DNA from: Variovorax paradoxus NBRC 15149
GTDB lineage: Bacteria; Pseudomonadota; Gammaproteobacteria; Burkholderiales; Burkholderiaceae_C
Direction: 5' to 3'
DNA length: 64,000 bases
Assembly (NCBI RefSeq): GCF_001591365.1
Contig: NZ_BCUT01000006.1
Coordinates: 275,335-339,334, forward strand
Shown piece after piece: positions 26,628 through 35,244 of this stretch (its first letter is position 1; the number at the start of each line of letters is the position of its first letter). The position numbers and the translations under genes are program-made. The notes below the pieces were generated by a model. That model ran no database searches. It had not been told where the DNA came from and saw only the letters and a program-made list of their open reading frames with translations.

Positions 26628-27301
26628 GACCAGGAACGATCCTCGAGCACGTAGCCCATGCCGCGCACCGTGTGCAGCAGCTTGACGTCGAACGGGTCGT
26701 CGATCTTGCTGCGCAGGCGGCGGATGGCCACCTCGACCACGTTGGTGTCGCTGTCGAAGTTCATCTCCCACACCTGCTCGGCGAGCGTGCTGCGCGAAAG
26801 TATCTGCCCGCGGCGGCGCAGCAGCACCACCAGCAGCGTGAACTCCTTGGCCGTGAGGTCCAGCCGCGTGCGGTTGCGAAAGCACTTGCGGCTGGCCAGG
26901 TCGAGTTCCAGGTCGGCCAGCCGCAGCACGGTGGACTCCTGCGGCTTGCCGCGGCGCAGCAGCGCCTGGATGCGCGCCAGCAGCTCGGAAAAGGAAAAGG
27001 GCTTGACGAGGTAGTCGTCGGCGCCTTGCTGCAGGCCGTTGACCCGGTCCTCGACCTTGTCGCGCGCGGTGAGCACCAGCACGGGCACGTTGCTGGTGCG
27101 CCGGATCGCCTGCAGCACCGCGAAGCCGTCGATGCCGGGGAGCATCACGTCGAGCAGGATCAGCGCGTAGTCGCCCTCGGTGGCGAGGTAGCGGCCTTCG
27201 ATGCCGTCGCGCGCGATGTCGACCACGTAGCCGTTCTCTTCCAGGCCCTTCTTCAGGTAGTCGCCCAGCTTGGGCTCGTCTTCAATGACCAGAATTCGCA
27301 T
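26624..27301 (-). CDS. Heavy-metal response regulator, OmpR family (CzcR/CusR type)
   Basis: A 225-residue response regulator. The receiver domain has the acidic cluster IEDEP, phospho-acceptor Asp51 (LILLDVMLPG) and Lys in LVKPF (about 101). The C-terminal winged helix (about 128-222) includes TAKEFTLLVVLLRRRGQ and SDTNVVEVAIRRLRSKID. It is probably co-transcribed with the kinase and divergent from czcI, with a perfect palindrome in between that is a likely binding site. Confidence 0.94.
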   Translation of the reverse strand: MRILVIEDEPKLGDYLKKGLEENGYVVDIARDGIEGRYLATEGDYALILLDVMLPGIDGFAVLQAIRRTSNVPVLVLTARDKVEDRVNGLQQGADDYLVKPFSFSELLARIQALLRRGKPQESTVLRLADLELDLASRKCFRNRTRLDLTAKEFTLLVVLLRRRGQILSRSTLAEQVWEMNFDSDTNVVEVAIRRLRSKIDDPFDVKLLHTVRGMGYVLEDRSWS

Positions 27302-27337
27302 CGACGGATGTTAACGATGGGGCAGGAGCGCAGGAGG

Positions 27338-27351
27338 TTACGAATTCGTAA
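27338..27351. promoter_or_regulatory. Perfect 14-bp palindrome TTACGAATTCGTAA, candidate response-regulator box
   Basis: It lies in the 162-bp space between the divergent response-regulator gene and czcI. Perfect 14-bp symmetry, an AT-rich centre and central location suggest the operator for the metal response regulator acting on czcICBA and possibly its own gene. Confidence 0.55.
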
Positions 27352-27448
27352 TGAGAGCGACGGGCAAAAGCCCGCACGCCTGTCGTACATTGCGCCGCAA
27401 CCTGCAAACCGCAGGGGCATTGCAGGCCAGCATGCCATATGCCGCCGA

Positions 27449-27454
27449 TATACT
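27449..27454 (+). promoter_or_regulatory. Candidate -10 element TATACT of the czcI promoter
   Basis: TATACT lies 9 bp before the czcI ATG with no good -35 at 16-18 bp, as expected for an activator-dependent promoter. A start point about 7 bp downstream would give a nearly leaderless czcI message. A second promoter further upstream is possible. Confidence 0.35.
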
Positions 27455-27463
27455 TTTTGCTCC

Positions 27464-27838
27464 ATGCGCCGCTGGCTCCTGATCTTTCTGCTGCTTGTGC
27501 TCCCGTTCCAGTTCAGCTGGGCGGCCTCGGCCGCCTATTGCCAGCACGAGCGCGATGCGCAGCCAGGCCACTGGGGCCATCACGAGCACGCACCGGACCG
27601 CAGCGCGGACGGTTCGCGCACCGACGATGCGCAGAAGAGCCCCGGCACCCAGCCCAATGCCGTGCTCGGCGATTGCGCCGCCTGCCACCTGGGGCAGGCG
27701 CAACACCTGCCGCCGGCAGCCGATCGCGCGCATGCGCCCTTGCCCATCGCGCAGGCGCTGCGCGCCATGCCCGCCGAGCATTTCATCTCGCACATCTCCG
27801 AAGTGCCCGTGCCTCCTGCGTGGCCTCTCGCCCTTTGA
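27464..27838 (+). CDS. czcI: CzcI-like periplasmic protein
   Basis: A 124-residue exported protein. The signal peptide MRRWLLIFLLLVLPFQFSWA is followed by AAYCQHERDAQPGHWGHHEH, a His-rich metal-binding stretch, and a C-terminal GDCAACHLGQAQH with further Cys and His. This matches CzcI, the small periplasmic protein encoded first in czc operons and thought to modulate their expression. It precedes czcC by 103 bp. The start is the only one compatible with the signal peptide. Confidence 0.82.
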   Translation: MRRWLLIFLLLVLPFQFSWAASAAYCQHERDAQPGHWGHHEHAPDRSADGSRTDDAQKSPGTQPNAVLGDCAACHLGQAQHLPPAADRAHAPLPIAQALRAMPAEHFISHISEVPVPPAWPLAL

Positions 27839-27941
27839 TTCGGCGAGAGAACAAGCACCCCCACCCCTGATACCCGACATCAGCCGCTGAGCCCTCTCGC
27901 CGAATTCGTCCGCCCGTTGTTTTGCAACCCAGGAGAATTCG

Positions 27942-29270
27942 ATGCGCACGCTCTTCGTGCCGCTGGCCGTCATGGCCTTGGCGGTGCCCCCGGCATTTTC
28001 ACAACCCGCTGCCGGTTCCAACCCTTCGCCGATCCGGCACACGGCCGCGGCAACGGCGGAGCCCGCCGGCCCGCTGGACCTGCGCAGCGCGCTCGCGCTT
28101 GCGCTGCGCTTCAATCCCGGGCTCTCGTCCGCCTCGCGCGAGCGCGAGGCCGGCGATGCGGCCGTGCTGCAGGCCGGTGCCTGGCCCAATCCGGTGTTCG
28201 AGGCGCAGGTGGAAGACCTGCGCCGCGGCAACCGCACCACCACGCTGCAGCTGAGCCAGCCCATCGAGCTGGGTGGCAAGCGCGCGGCCCGCGTGACGGC
28301 GGCCGAGCGCGCGCGCGACCAGGCCGCGTCGGCGCTGCTCGCGCGGCGCTCCGAATTGCGCGCATCGGTGATCACGATGTTCTTCGAGCTGCTGGCCGCG
28401 CAGGAGCGCCTGCGCCTGGCGCAGGATTCGGTCGGGCTTGCGGAGACGGCCACCCGCACTGCCGCCAACCGCGTGGCGGCCGGCAAGGTCTCGCCGCTGG
28501 AAGAAAGCCGCGCGCGCGTGGCCGAGGCCGGCATCCGCGTCGAGCTGCTGCAGGCCGAAGGCGCGCTGCGTTCGGCGCGCCAGCAATTGGCCGCGCTCTG
28601 GGGCAACCCGAACCCGCGATTCACGCAGGCGGACGGCGCGCTCGACCGGCTGCCGGCCGATGCTGCTGCGGCGGATGTGGAGGGCCGGCTCTCCGCGGCG
28701 CCGGTGTTGCGGCAGGCGCGGCTCGAGGTGGAGCGGCGCCAGGCGCTGTCGGACCTGGAGCAGGCCCGGCGCGTGCCCGACGTCACGGTGTCGCTGGGCG
28801 CCAAGCGCGTGCCGGCCGATGAGGGCATGGGCAGCGGCAGCAGCCGCAACCAGGTCGTGGTGGGCCTGTCGGTGCCGCTGCCGATCTTCGACACCAACCG
28901 CGGCAATGTGGCCGAGGCGCTGAGCCGCGAAGAGAAGGCGCGCGACGAGCTCGCCGCGGCCGAGCTGCAACTGGGCGCCGACGTGGCGCGCGCCACCGAG
29001 CGCCTGCGCTCGGCGCGCGCCACCGCCCTGACGCTGCAGCGCGATGCACTGCCCGGCGCCGAAGCCGCCTACAAGGCCGCCGCCAGAGGCTTCGAGCTCG
29101 GCAAGTTCAGCTTTCTCGAGGCGCTCGATGCGCAGCGCACGCTGTTCCAGGTGCGCAACCAGCACCTGCTGGCCGTGGCCGATGCGCACCGCGCGGCCGC
29201 CGAGCTCGACCGGCTGCTCGGCATCGGCGCCGATGAAGAAACCCCTGATGCGGCACCCGCCGTGCGCTGA
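27942..29270 (+). CDS. czcC: CzcC outer-membrane channel of the Co/Zn/Cd efflux system
   Basis: A 442-residue TolC-family outer-membrane factor with an N-terminal signal peptide (MRTLFVPLAVMALAVPPAFS) and two OEP repeats. Typical motifs are NPVFEAQVEDLRRGN, QLSQPIELGGKRAAR and VGLSVPLPIFDTNRGN. A strong AGGAG sits 6 nt before the ATG. It forms the exit duct of the CzcCBA tripartite pump. The gap to czcB is 17 bp. Confidence 0.94.
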   Translation: MRTLFVPLAVMALAVPPAFSQPAAGSNPSPIRHTAAATAEPAGPLDLRSALALALRFNPGLSSASREREAGDAAVLQAGAWPNPVFEAQVEDLRRGNRTTTLQLSQPIELGGKRAARVTAAERARDQAASALLARRSELRASVITMFFELLAAQERLRLAQDSVGLAETATRTAANRVAAGKVSPLEESRARVAEAGIRVELLQAEGALRSARQQLAALWGNPNPRFTQADGALDRLPADAAAADVEGRLSAAPVLRQARLEVERRQALSDLEQARRVPDVTVSLGAKRVPADEGMGSGSSRNQVVVGLSVPLPIFDTNRGNVAEALSREEKARDELAAAELQLGADVARATERLRSARATALTLQRDALPGAEAAYKAAARGFELGKFSFLEALDAQRTLFQVRNQHLLAVADAHRAAAELDRLLGIGADEETPDAAPAVR

Positions 29271-29287
29271 CAAGGAATGCACCAATC

Positions 29288-30589
29288 ATGAACACCGAAG
29301 AAGAACGCAAGTCTTTCGCCGAGCGCGTCGGCAGGAAGCAGTGGATCGCCATCGCGGTCGTGCTGGCGCTAGGCCTCGGCGCCGGCGCGATGATCCTGCG
29401 CACTGCGCCGCCCGCGCCCGAAGCGGCGGGGCATTCGGAAGCCGAGGGGCATGCCGATGGCGAGCACCATGAGGAAGGCAAGGCCGAGGGCAAGGACGAG
29501 CACGGCCACGGCCACGGCGAAGCCAAGGGCCATGCCGCCGAGGAGCACAACGAGGAAGAAGAGAAGAAGATCGCCTTCACCGACGCGCAGATCCAGGCCG
29601 CCGGCGTGGCCATCGAAAGTGCCGGCCCGGCGCGCATCAAGACCACGCTGCAGCTGCCCGGCGAGATCAAGGTCAACGAAGACCGCACGGCCCACGTGGT
29701 GCCGCGCGTGGCGGGCGTGGTCGAGAGCGTGCCCGCCAACCTCGGGCAGGAGGTCAAGCGCGGACAGGTGCTGGCGGTGCTCTCGAGCCCGACGCTGTCG
29801 GAGCAGCGCAGCGAGCTTCGGTCGGCACAGCGCCGGCTCGAGCTCGCCCGCACCACCTACCAGCGCGAGAAGAAGCTCTGGGAAGAAAAGATCTCGGCCC
29901 AGCAGGACTACCTGCAGGCGCAGCAGGCCATGCAGGAGGCGCAGATCGCCGTGGCCAATGCGAACCAGAAGCTGCTGGCGCTGGGCGCCGCGCCCGCTTC
30001 TTCGGCCCTGGGCCGCTACGAGCTGCGCGCGCCCTTCGACGGCATGGTGGTCGAGAAGCACATCTCGCTTGGCGAATCGGTGAAGGAAGACGCCAGCGTC
30101 TTCACCATTTCCGATCTCTCGACCGTGTGGGCCGAGATCAGCGTGGCCGCCAGCAACCTGAACCTGGTGCGCATCGGCGAGCCGGTGAACATCCGCTCCA
30201 GCGCATTCGAGCAGGCGGCCAGCGGCACGGTGTCCTACGTGGGCTCGCTGATCGGCGCGCAGACGCGCACCGCCACGGCACGCGTCACGGTGACGAACCC
30301 GCAGCGCATCTGGCGGCCCGGGCTGTTCGTGAATGTGGAGCTCGTCTCGTCGGAGGCCGAGGCCGCGGTGACGGTTTCGGCCGACGCGGTGCAGGCGGTG
30401 GAAGACAAGCCCACCGTCTTCCTCAAGGTGCCGGGCGGCTTCATGCCGCAGCAGGTGCAGACCGGCCGCAGCGACGGCCGGCGCATCGAAGTGTTGAGCG
30501 GCCTGAAGCCCGGCGCGGCCCACGCCGCCAGCGGCAGCTTCGTCGTGAAGTCGCAGCAGGGCAAGAGCTCTGCCACCCACACCCACTGA
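29288..30589 (+). CDS. czcB: CzcB periplasmic adaptor of the Co/Zn/Cd efflux system
   Basis: A 433-residue RND membrane-fusion protein. An N-terminal membrane anchor (about 17-35) is followed by a His/Glu-rich stretch (about 45-95, with HGHGHGEAKGHAAEEH), a feature of CzcB that may bind metal in the periplasm. Adaptor motifs are VPRVAGVVESVPANLGQEVK (lipoyl half), the coiled coil at about 180-225, and RYELRAPFDGMVVEKHISLG. It links CzcA to CzcC. Confidence 0.94.
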   Translation: MNTEEERKSFAERVGRKQWIAIAVVLALGLGAGAMILRTAPPAPEAAGHSEAEGHADGEHHEEGKAEGKDEHGHGHGEAKGHAAEEHNEEEEKKIAFTDAQIQAAGVAIESAGPARIKTTLQLPGEIKVNEDRTAHVVPRVAGVVESVPANLGQEVKRGQVLAVLSSPTLSEQRSELRSAQRRLELARTTYQREKKLWEEKISAQQDYLQAQQAMQEAQIAVANANQKLLALGAAPASSALGRYELRAPFDGMVVEKHISLGESVKEDASVFTISDLSTVWAEISVAASNLNLVRIGEPVNIRSSAFEQAASGTVSYVGSLIGAQTRTATARVTVTNPQRIWRPGLFVNVELVSSEAEAAVTVSADAVQAVEDKPTVFLKVPGGFMPQQVQTGRSDGRRIEVLSGLKPGAAHAASGSFVVKSQQGKSSATHTH

Positions 30590-30598
30590 GGACGCCGC

Positions 30599-33500
30599 AT
30601 GTTCGAACGAGTCATCCGGTTTTCCATCGAGCAGCGCTGGCTGGTGCTGCTGGCCGTGCTGGGCATGGCCGCGCTCGGCGTCTTCAGCTACCAGAAGCTG
30701 CCGATCGACGCGGTGCCAGACATCACCAACGTGCAGGTGCAGATCAACACCGCCGCGCCCGGCTACTCGCCGCTCGAGGCCGAGCAGCGCGTGACCTATC
30801 CCATCGAGACGGTGATGGCCGGCCTGCCGGGGCTGCAGCAGACCCGGTCGCTGTCGCGCTACGGCCTGTCGCAGGTGACGGTGATCTTCGAGGACGGCAC
30901 CGACATCTACTTTGCGCGGCAGCTCGTGAACGAGCGCATCCAGTCGGCGCGCGAGCGCATGCCCGCCGGCATCTCGCCGGTGATCGGGCCGATATCGACC
31001 GGGCTCGGCGAGATCTATCTCTGGACCGTGGAGGCCGAGGAGGGCGCGAAGAAGGCCGACGGCAAGCCCTACACGCCCACCGACCTGCGCGAGATCCAGG
31101 ACTGGATCATCAAGCCGCAGCTGCGCGACGTGAAGGGCGTGACCGAGATCAATTCCATCGGCGGCCATGCCAAGGAGTTCCAGATCGCGCCCGACCCCGC
31201 CAAGCTGCTGGCGCACGGCCTCTCGATGGCCGACCTGGTCAGCGCGCTGGAGCGCAACAACGCCAACGTGGGCGCAGGCTACATCGAGAAGCGCGGCGAG
31301 CAGTACCTGATCCGCGCGCCGGGCCAGGTCAAGTCGCTGGAGGACATCGGCAACGTGATCCTCGCGAATTCCGGCGCGAGCGCGGGCGGCGTGCCGCTGC
31401 GCGTGCGCGACGTGGCCGAGGTCGGCATCGGCGAGGAGCTGCGCACCGGCGCGGCCACCGACAACGGCCGCGAGGTGGTGCTGGGCACGGTGTTCATGCT
31501 GATCGGGGAGAACAGCCGCACCGTCTCGCAGGCGGTCGACAGGAAGATGCAGCAGATCAACCGCACGCTGCCCGCGGGCGTGAAGGCCGTCACCGTGTAC
31601 GACCGCACGGTGCTGGTCGACAAGGCCATTGCCACGGTGAAGAAGAACCTGTTCGAGGGCGCGGTGCTGGTGATTGCGGTGCTGTTCCTGTTCCTCGGCA
31701 ACATGCGCGCGGCGCTGATCACCGCGCTGGTGATTCCGCTGTCGATGCTCTTCACCTTCACCGGCATGGTGAACCAGAAGGTCAGCGCCAACCTCATGAG
31801 CCTGGGCGCGCTGGACTTCGGCATCATCATCGACGGCGCGGTGGTGATCGTGGAGAACTGCGTGCGGCGCCTCGCCCATGCGCAGGCCAGGCACGGGCGG
31901 GCACTGACGCGCAGCGAGCGCTTCCACGAGGTGTTCGCGGCCTCGCAGGAGGCGCGGCGGCCGCTGCTGTTCGGCCAGCTGATCATCATGGTCGTGTACC
32001 TGCCGATCTTTGCGCTCGCGGGCGTGGAGGGCAAGCTGTTCCACCCAATGGCCTTCACCGTGGTGATTGCGCTGCTGGGCGCGATGATCCTGTCGATCAC
32101 CTTCATTCCCGCGGCCGTGGCGCTCTTCATCGGCCACAAGGTGAGCGAGAAGGAGAACCGCCTGATGCACTGGGCCCGGCGCGGCTACGAGCCGCTGCTG
32201 GCGCGCGCGATGGCGGCCAGGCCGCTGGTCATCACCACGGCGGTGGTGGCGGTGCTGCTCTCGGGCCTGCTGGCCACGCGGCTGGGCACGGAGTTCGTGC
32301 CGAGCCTCGGCGAAGGCGATTTCGCCCTGCAGGCGCTGCGCATTCCGGGCACCAGCCTCACGCAGTCGGTCGAGATGCAAAAGCAGATCGAACGCACGCT
32401 GAAGGCGAAGTTTCCGGAGATCGAGCGCGTGTTCGCGCGCACCGGCACGGCCGAGATCGCGTCGGACCCGATGCCGCCGAACATTTCCGACGGCTACATC
32501 ATGCTCAAGCCGGAAGGCGAGTGGCCCGTATTCCAAGGTACATCGCGCCGCACGCGCGACGAGCTGCTGTCCGCCGTGCGTGAAGAAGTCGAGAAGCTGC
32601 CGGGCAACAGCTACGAGTTCTCGCAGCCGATCCAGCTGCGCTTCAACGAGCTGATCTCGGGCGTGCGCAGCGACGTGGCCGTGAAGATCTTCGGCGACGA
32701 CATGGAGGTGCTGAACAAGACCGCGGCCGAGGTGTCGGAAACCTTGGGCAAGATTCCCGGCGCGGCCGAGGTGAAGGTCGAGCGGACCACGGGGTTGCCG
32801 ATGCTCACGGTGAACATCGATCGCGCCAAGACCGCGCGCTACGGCCTCAACGTGGGCGACGTGCAGGACGCGGTCTCCATCGCGGTGGGCGGCCGCGAGG
32901 CGGGCACGCTGTTCGACGGCGACCGGCGCTTCGGCATCATCGTGCGGCTGCCCGAGAACCTGCGCACCGACCTGGAGGCGATCAAGCGCCTGCCGCTGGC
33001 GCTGCCCGTGGGCGCGGGCGCGCAGGCCCCGCAGCGCGCGAGCTTCATCCCGCTCGGCGAAGTCGCCACGCTGGAGCTTGCGCCGGGCCCGAACCAGGTG
33101 AGCCGCGAGGACGGCAAGCGGCGCATCGTGGTGAGCGCCAATGTGCGCGGGCGCGACCTCGGCTCCTTCGTGGCGGAGGCCGAGGAAGCGATGCGCAAGG
33201 TGCGCATTCCGCCGGGCTACTGGACGGCCTGGGGCGGCCAGTACGAGAACCTGGCGTCGGCCGCCGAGCGGCTGCAGGTGGTGGTGCCGGTGTCGCTGCT
33301 CTTGGTGTTCACGCTGCTGTTCGCGATGTTCGGCAACCTGAAGGACGGGCTGCTGGTGTTCACCGGCATTCCGTTCGCGCTCACGGGCGGCATCGTCGCG
33401 CTGTGGCTGCGCGGCATTCCGCTGTCGATCTCGGCGGCGGTGGGCTTCATTGCGTTGTCGGGCGTGGCGGTGCTCAACGGGCTGGTGATGATCTCGTTCA

Positions 33501-33787
33501 TCCGCAAGCTGCGCGAAGGCGGGCTGCCGCTCGACGCGGCAATCCGCGAAGGCGCGCTCACACGGCTGCGGCCGGTGCTGATGACCGCGCTGGTCGCATC
33601 GCTGGGCTTCGTGCCGATGGCCATCGCCACGGGCACCGGCGCCGAGGTGCAGCGGCCGCTGGCCACGGTGGTGATCGGCGGCATCCTGTCATCGACCGTG
33701 CTGACGCTGCTGGTGCTGCCGCTGCTCTACCGCATCGCGCACCGGCGCGATGCGGATGAGGACGAGGCCGGCCCGCTCAGCGCCTGA
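30599..33787 (+). CDS. czcA: CzcA heavy-metal RND efflux pump
   Basis: A 1062-residue inner-membrane proton-driven exporter of the HME-RND family, with 12 helices and two large periplasmic loops. The helix-IV motif DFGIIIDGAVVIVEN matches the HME1 signature (DFGxxxDGAVxxVEN) of Zn/Co/Cd transporters and not the copper class. The start MFERVIRFSIEQRWLVLLAV is typical. It lies 9 bp after czcB. Its last 11 bp overlap the 3' end of convergent mog. Confidence 0.96.
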   Translation: MFERVIRFSIEQRWLVLLAVLGMAALGVFSYQKLPIDAVPDITNVQVQINTAAPGYSPLEAEQRVTYPIETVMAGLPGLQQTRSLSRYGLSQVTVIFEDGTDIYFARQLVNERIQSARERMPAGISPVIGPISTGLGEIYLWTVEAEEGAKKADGKPYTPTDLREIQDWIIKPQLRDVKGVTEINSIGGHAKEFQIAPDPAKLLAHGLSMADLVSALERNNANVGAGYIEKRGEQYLIRAPGQVKSLEDIGNVILANSGASAGGVPLRVRDVAEVGIGEELRTGAATDNGREVVLGTVFMLIGENSRTVSQAVDRKMQQINRTLPAGVKAVTVYDRTVLVDKAIATVKKNLFEGAVLVIAVLFLFLGNMRAALITALVIPLSMLFTFTGMVNQKVSANLMSLGALDFGIIIDGAVVIVENCVRRLAHAQARHGRALTRSERFHEVFAASQEARRPLLFGQLIIMVVYLPIFALAGVEGKLFHPMAFTVVIALLGAMILSITFIPAAVALFIGHKVSEKENRLMHWARRGYEPLLARAMAARPLVITTAVVAVLLSGLLATRLGTEFVPSLGEGDFALQALRIPGTSLTQSVEMQKQIERTLKAKFPEIERVFARTGTAEIASDPMPPNISDGYIMLKPEGEWPVFQGTSRRTRDELLSAVREEVEKLPGNSYEFSQPIQLRFNELISGVRSDVAVKIFGDDMEVLNKTAAEVSETLGKIPGAAEVKVERTTGLPMLTVNIDRAKTARYGLNVGDVQDAVSIAVGGREAGTLFDGDRRFGIIVRLPENLRTDLEAIKRLPLALPVGAGAQAPQRASFIPLGEVATLELAPGPNQVSREDGKRRIVVSANVRGRDLGSFVAEAEEAMRKVRIPPGYWTAWGGQYENLASAAERLQVVVPVSLLLVFTLLFAMFGNLKDGLLVFTGIPFALTGGIVALWLRGIPLSISAAVGFIALSGVAVLNGLVMISFIRKLREGGLPLDAAIREGALTRLRPVLMTALVASLGFVPMAIATGTGAEVQRPLATVVIGGILSSTVLTLLVLPLLYRIAHRRDADEDEAGPLSA

Positions 33788-34361
33788 TGGCCGACTTCGG
33801 TCGGAACGCCTTGCAGACCGTGTCGTCCGTTTCGAGGTACGGGCCGCCGATCAGGTCGATGCAGTAGGGCACCGCCGCGAAGATGCCGGGCACCACCTGC
33901 ACGCCTTCGGTGTCCTTGAGCCCTTCGAGCGTTTCCGCGATCGACTTGGGCTGCCCCGGCAGGTTGATGATCAGGCTTTGGTCGCGGATCACCGCCACCT
34001 GGCGCGACAGGATCGCGGTGGGCACGAAGCGCAGGCTGATCTGGCGCATCTGCTCGCCGAAGCCGGGCATTTCCTTGTGGGCCACGGCCAGCGTGGCCTC
34101 GGGCGTCACGTCGCGCACGGCCGGGCCGGTGCCGCCGGTGGTCAGCACCAGCGAGCAGCCGGCGTTCACCAGCTCGATCAGCGTGGCGCTGATGAGGGCC
34201 GCTTCGTCGGGAATCAGCCGGGCCTCGAAATCGATCGGATTCTTGAGCGCGCGGGCCAGCCATTCCTTCAGCGAGGGCAGGCCCTTGTCCTCGTAGGTGC
34301 CGCTGGAGGCGCGGTCGCTGATGGAGACGATGCCGATGCGGACGGGGTCGGGTGTGGTCAT
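33777..34361 (-). CDS. mog: Molybdopterin adenylyltransferase Mog
   Basis: A 194-residue MoCF/MogA-family enzyme that adenylates molybdopterin before molybdenum insertion. Motifs are VRIGIVSISDRASSGTYEDK, LVLTTGGTGPAVRDVTPEAT and IINLPGQPKSIAETLEG. Start 34361 (MTTPDPVRIG) is chosen because upstream in-frame sequence is a repeat. Its product is needed by molybdoenzymes such as the NasA encoded at the other end of the window. Confidence 0.94.
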   Translation of the reverse strand: MTTPDPVRIGIVSISDRASSGTYEDKGLPSLKEWLARALKNPIDFEARLIPDEAALISATLIELVNAGCSLVLTTGGTGPAVRDVTPEATLAVAHKEMPGFGEQMRQISLRFVPTAILSRQVAVIRDQSLIINLPGQPKSIAETLEGLKDTEGVQVVPGIFAAVPYCIDLIGGPYLETDDTVCKAFRPKSAIRR

Positions 34362-34367
34362 GGTGTT

Positions 34368-34478
34368 GCTCCTTCCCCTTCCGGGGGAAGGTTGGGATGG
34401 GGGCGGCCGGGGCGCCCGATGGATACGCTGCGTACCCCCACCCCGGCCCTCCCCCGGGAGGGGAGGGAGGAAGACAGA
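34368..34478. repeat. REP-like inverted pair between darP and mog
   Basis: The left unit (about 34368-34408) contains TTCCCCTTCCGGGGGAAG followed by GTTGGGATGGGGG. The right unit (about 34432-34478) is a diverged inverted copy, ACCCCCACCCCGGCCCTC then CCCCGGGAGGGGAGGGAG. Each unit has its own CCGGGGG/CCCCCGG-type palindrome. The design is that of a bacterial interspersed mosaic element. It fills the space immediately upstream of the mog start and downstream of darP. Confidence 0.7.
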
Positions 34479-34482
34479 CGAC

Positions 34483-35139
34483 TCACGCGTCTTCCTCCCG
34501 GTCCTGCGCGGCTGCCGCCGCCGCATGGTCCGCACCACCGTGCACCGCAAGCTGCGCGCGCACCAGCTGGAAGATCTCGCGGTAGGCCTTGCCCTGGCGC
34601 GGCGCCTCGCCGGCGGGCCCGGCCTTCAGGTCCTTGCGGGCCTGGCGCACCAGGGCGCGCAGCTGCTGGGAATCGGTGGCGGGGTGGGTTTCGATCCAGC
34701 CGCCCAGCGCGTCGTCGTCGGCAATCAGCCGGTCGCGCCAGCGCTCGGCCTCGTGCAGCGCGGCGGTTTCGGCCGCGGGCACGCTGTTCTGCTCGGTCAG
34801 GGCGAGCTTCACGGCTTCGAGTACTTCGGGTTCGAGCTTGCGCATCAGCTTGCCGATGAACTGCATCTGCCGCCGCTTGCCCTCAAAGTTGGTGATGCGC
34901 TTGGCCTCGGCGATGGCGTCGACCAGTTTTTCGCCCAGCGGCAGCGCATCGAACAGGCCGGCGCGCAGGCCGAGCAGTTCGGTGCCGAGCTTTTGCAGTT
35001 CATCGCTTTCGCGCTTGAGGTCGGTGCGGCTGGCTTCGTCGGTGCCCTTGAGCTCGCGCTTGAGCTCCAGGTCGAGCTCGCTGCCTTCGGCAACGAACTG
35101 GCCACGGACGAAATAGCCTTTTTTGGGTTTGCGGGACAT
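34483..35139 (-). CDS. darP: Ribosome biogenesis factor DarP (YjgA/DUF615)
   Basis: A 218-residue helical protein of the DUF615 family; the E. coli member DarP/YjgA binds late 50S precursors. Typical segments are MSRKPKKGYFVRGQFVAEGS, RTDLKRESDELQKLGTELL and RITNFEGKRRQMQFIGKLMR. The start gives the usual basic N-terminus. It is divergent from pmbA across 105 bp, the standard yjgA-pmbA neighbourhood. Confidence 0.93.
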   Translation of the reverse strand: MSRKPKKGYFVRGQFVAEGSELDLELKRELKGTDEASRTDLKRESDELQKLGTELLGLRAGLFDALPLGEKLVDAIAEAKRITNFEGKRRQMQFIGKLMRKLEPEVLEAVKLALTEQNSVPAAETAALHEAERWRDRLIADDDALGGWIETHPATDSQQLRALVRQARKDLKAGPAGEAPRQGKAYREIFQLVRAQLAVHGGADHAAAAAAQDREEDA

Positions 35140-35244
35140 GGGGTGGATTCTGGGCCGCACCGTGCGGCGTTGCAACGCGTGCAATGCGCAACGGAAAGCC
35201 GGGACAAAACGGGATATGGGGGGCGCAAGTATCATAGCCACCAC

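Noticed and set aside
29369..32536. Long antisense open frame (1055 codons) across czcB and czcA
   Set aside because: It is a shadow of czcB/czcA codon usage and has no recognisable motifs.
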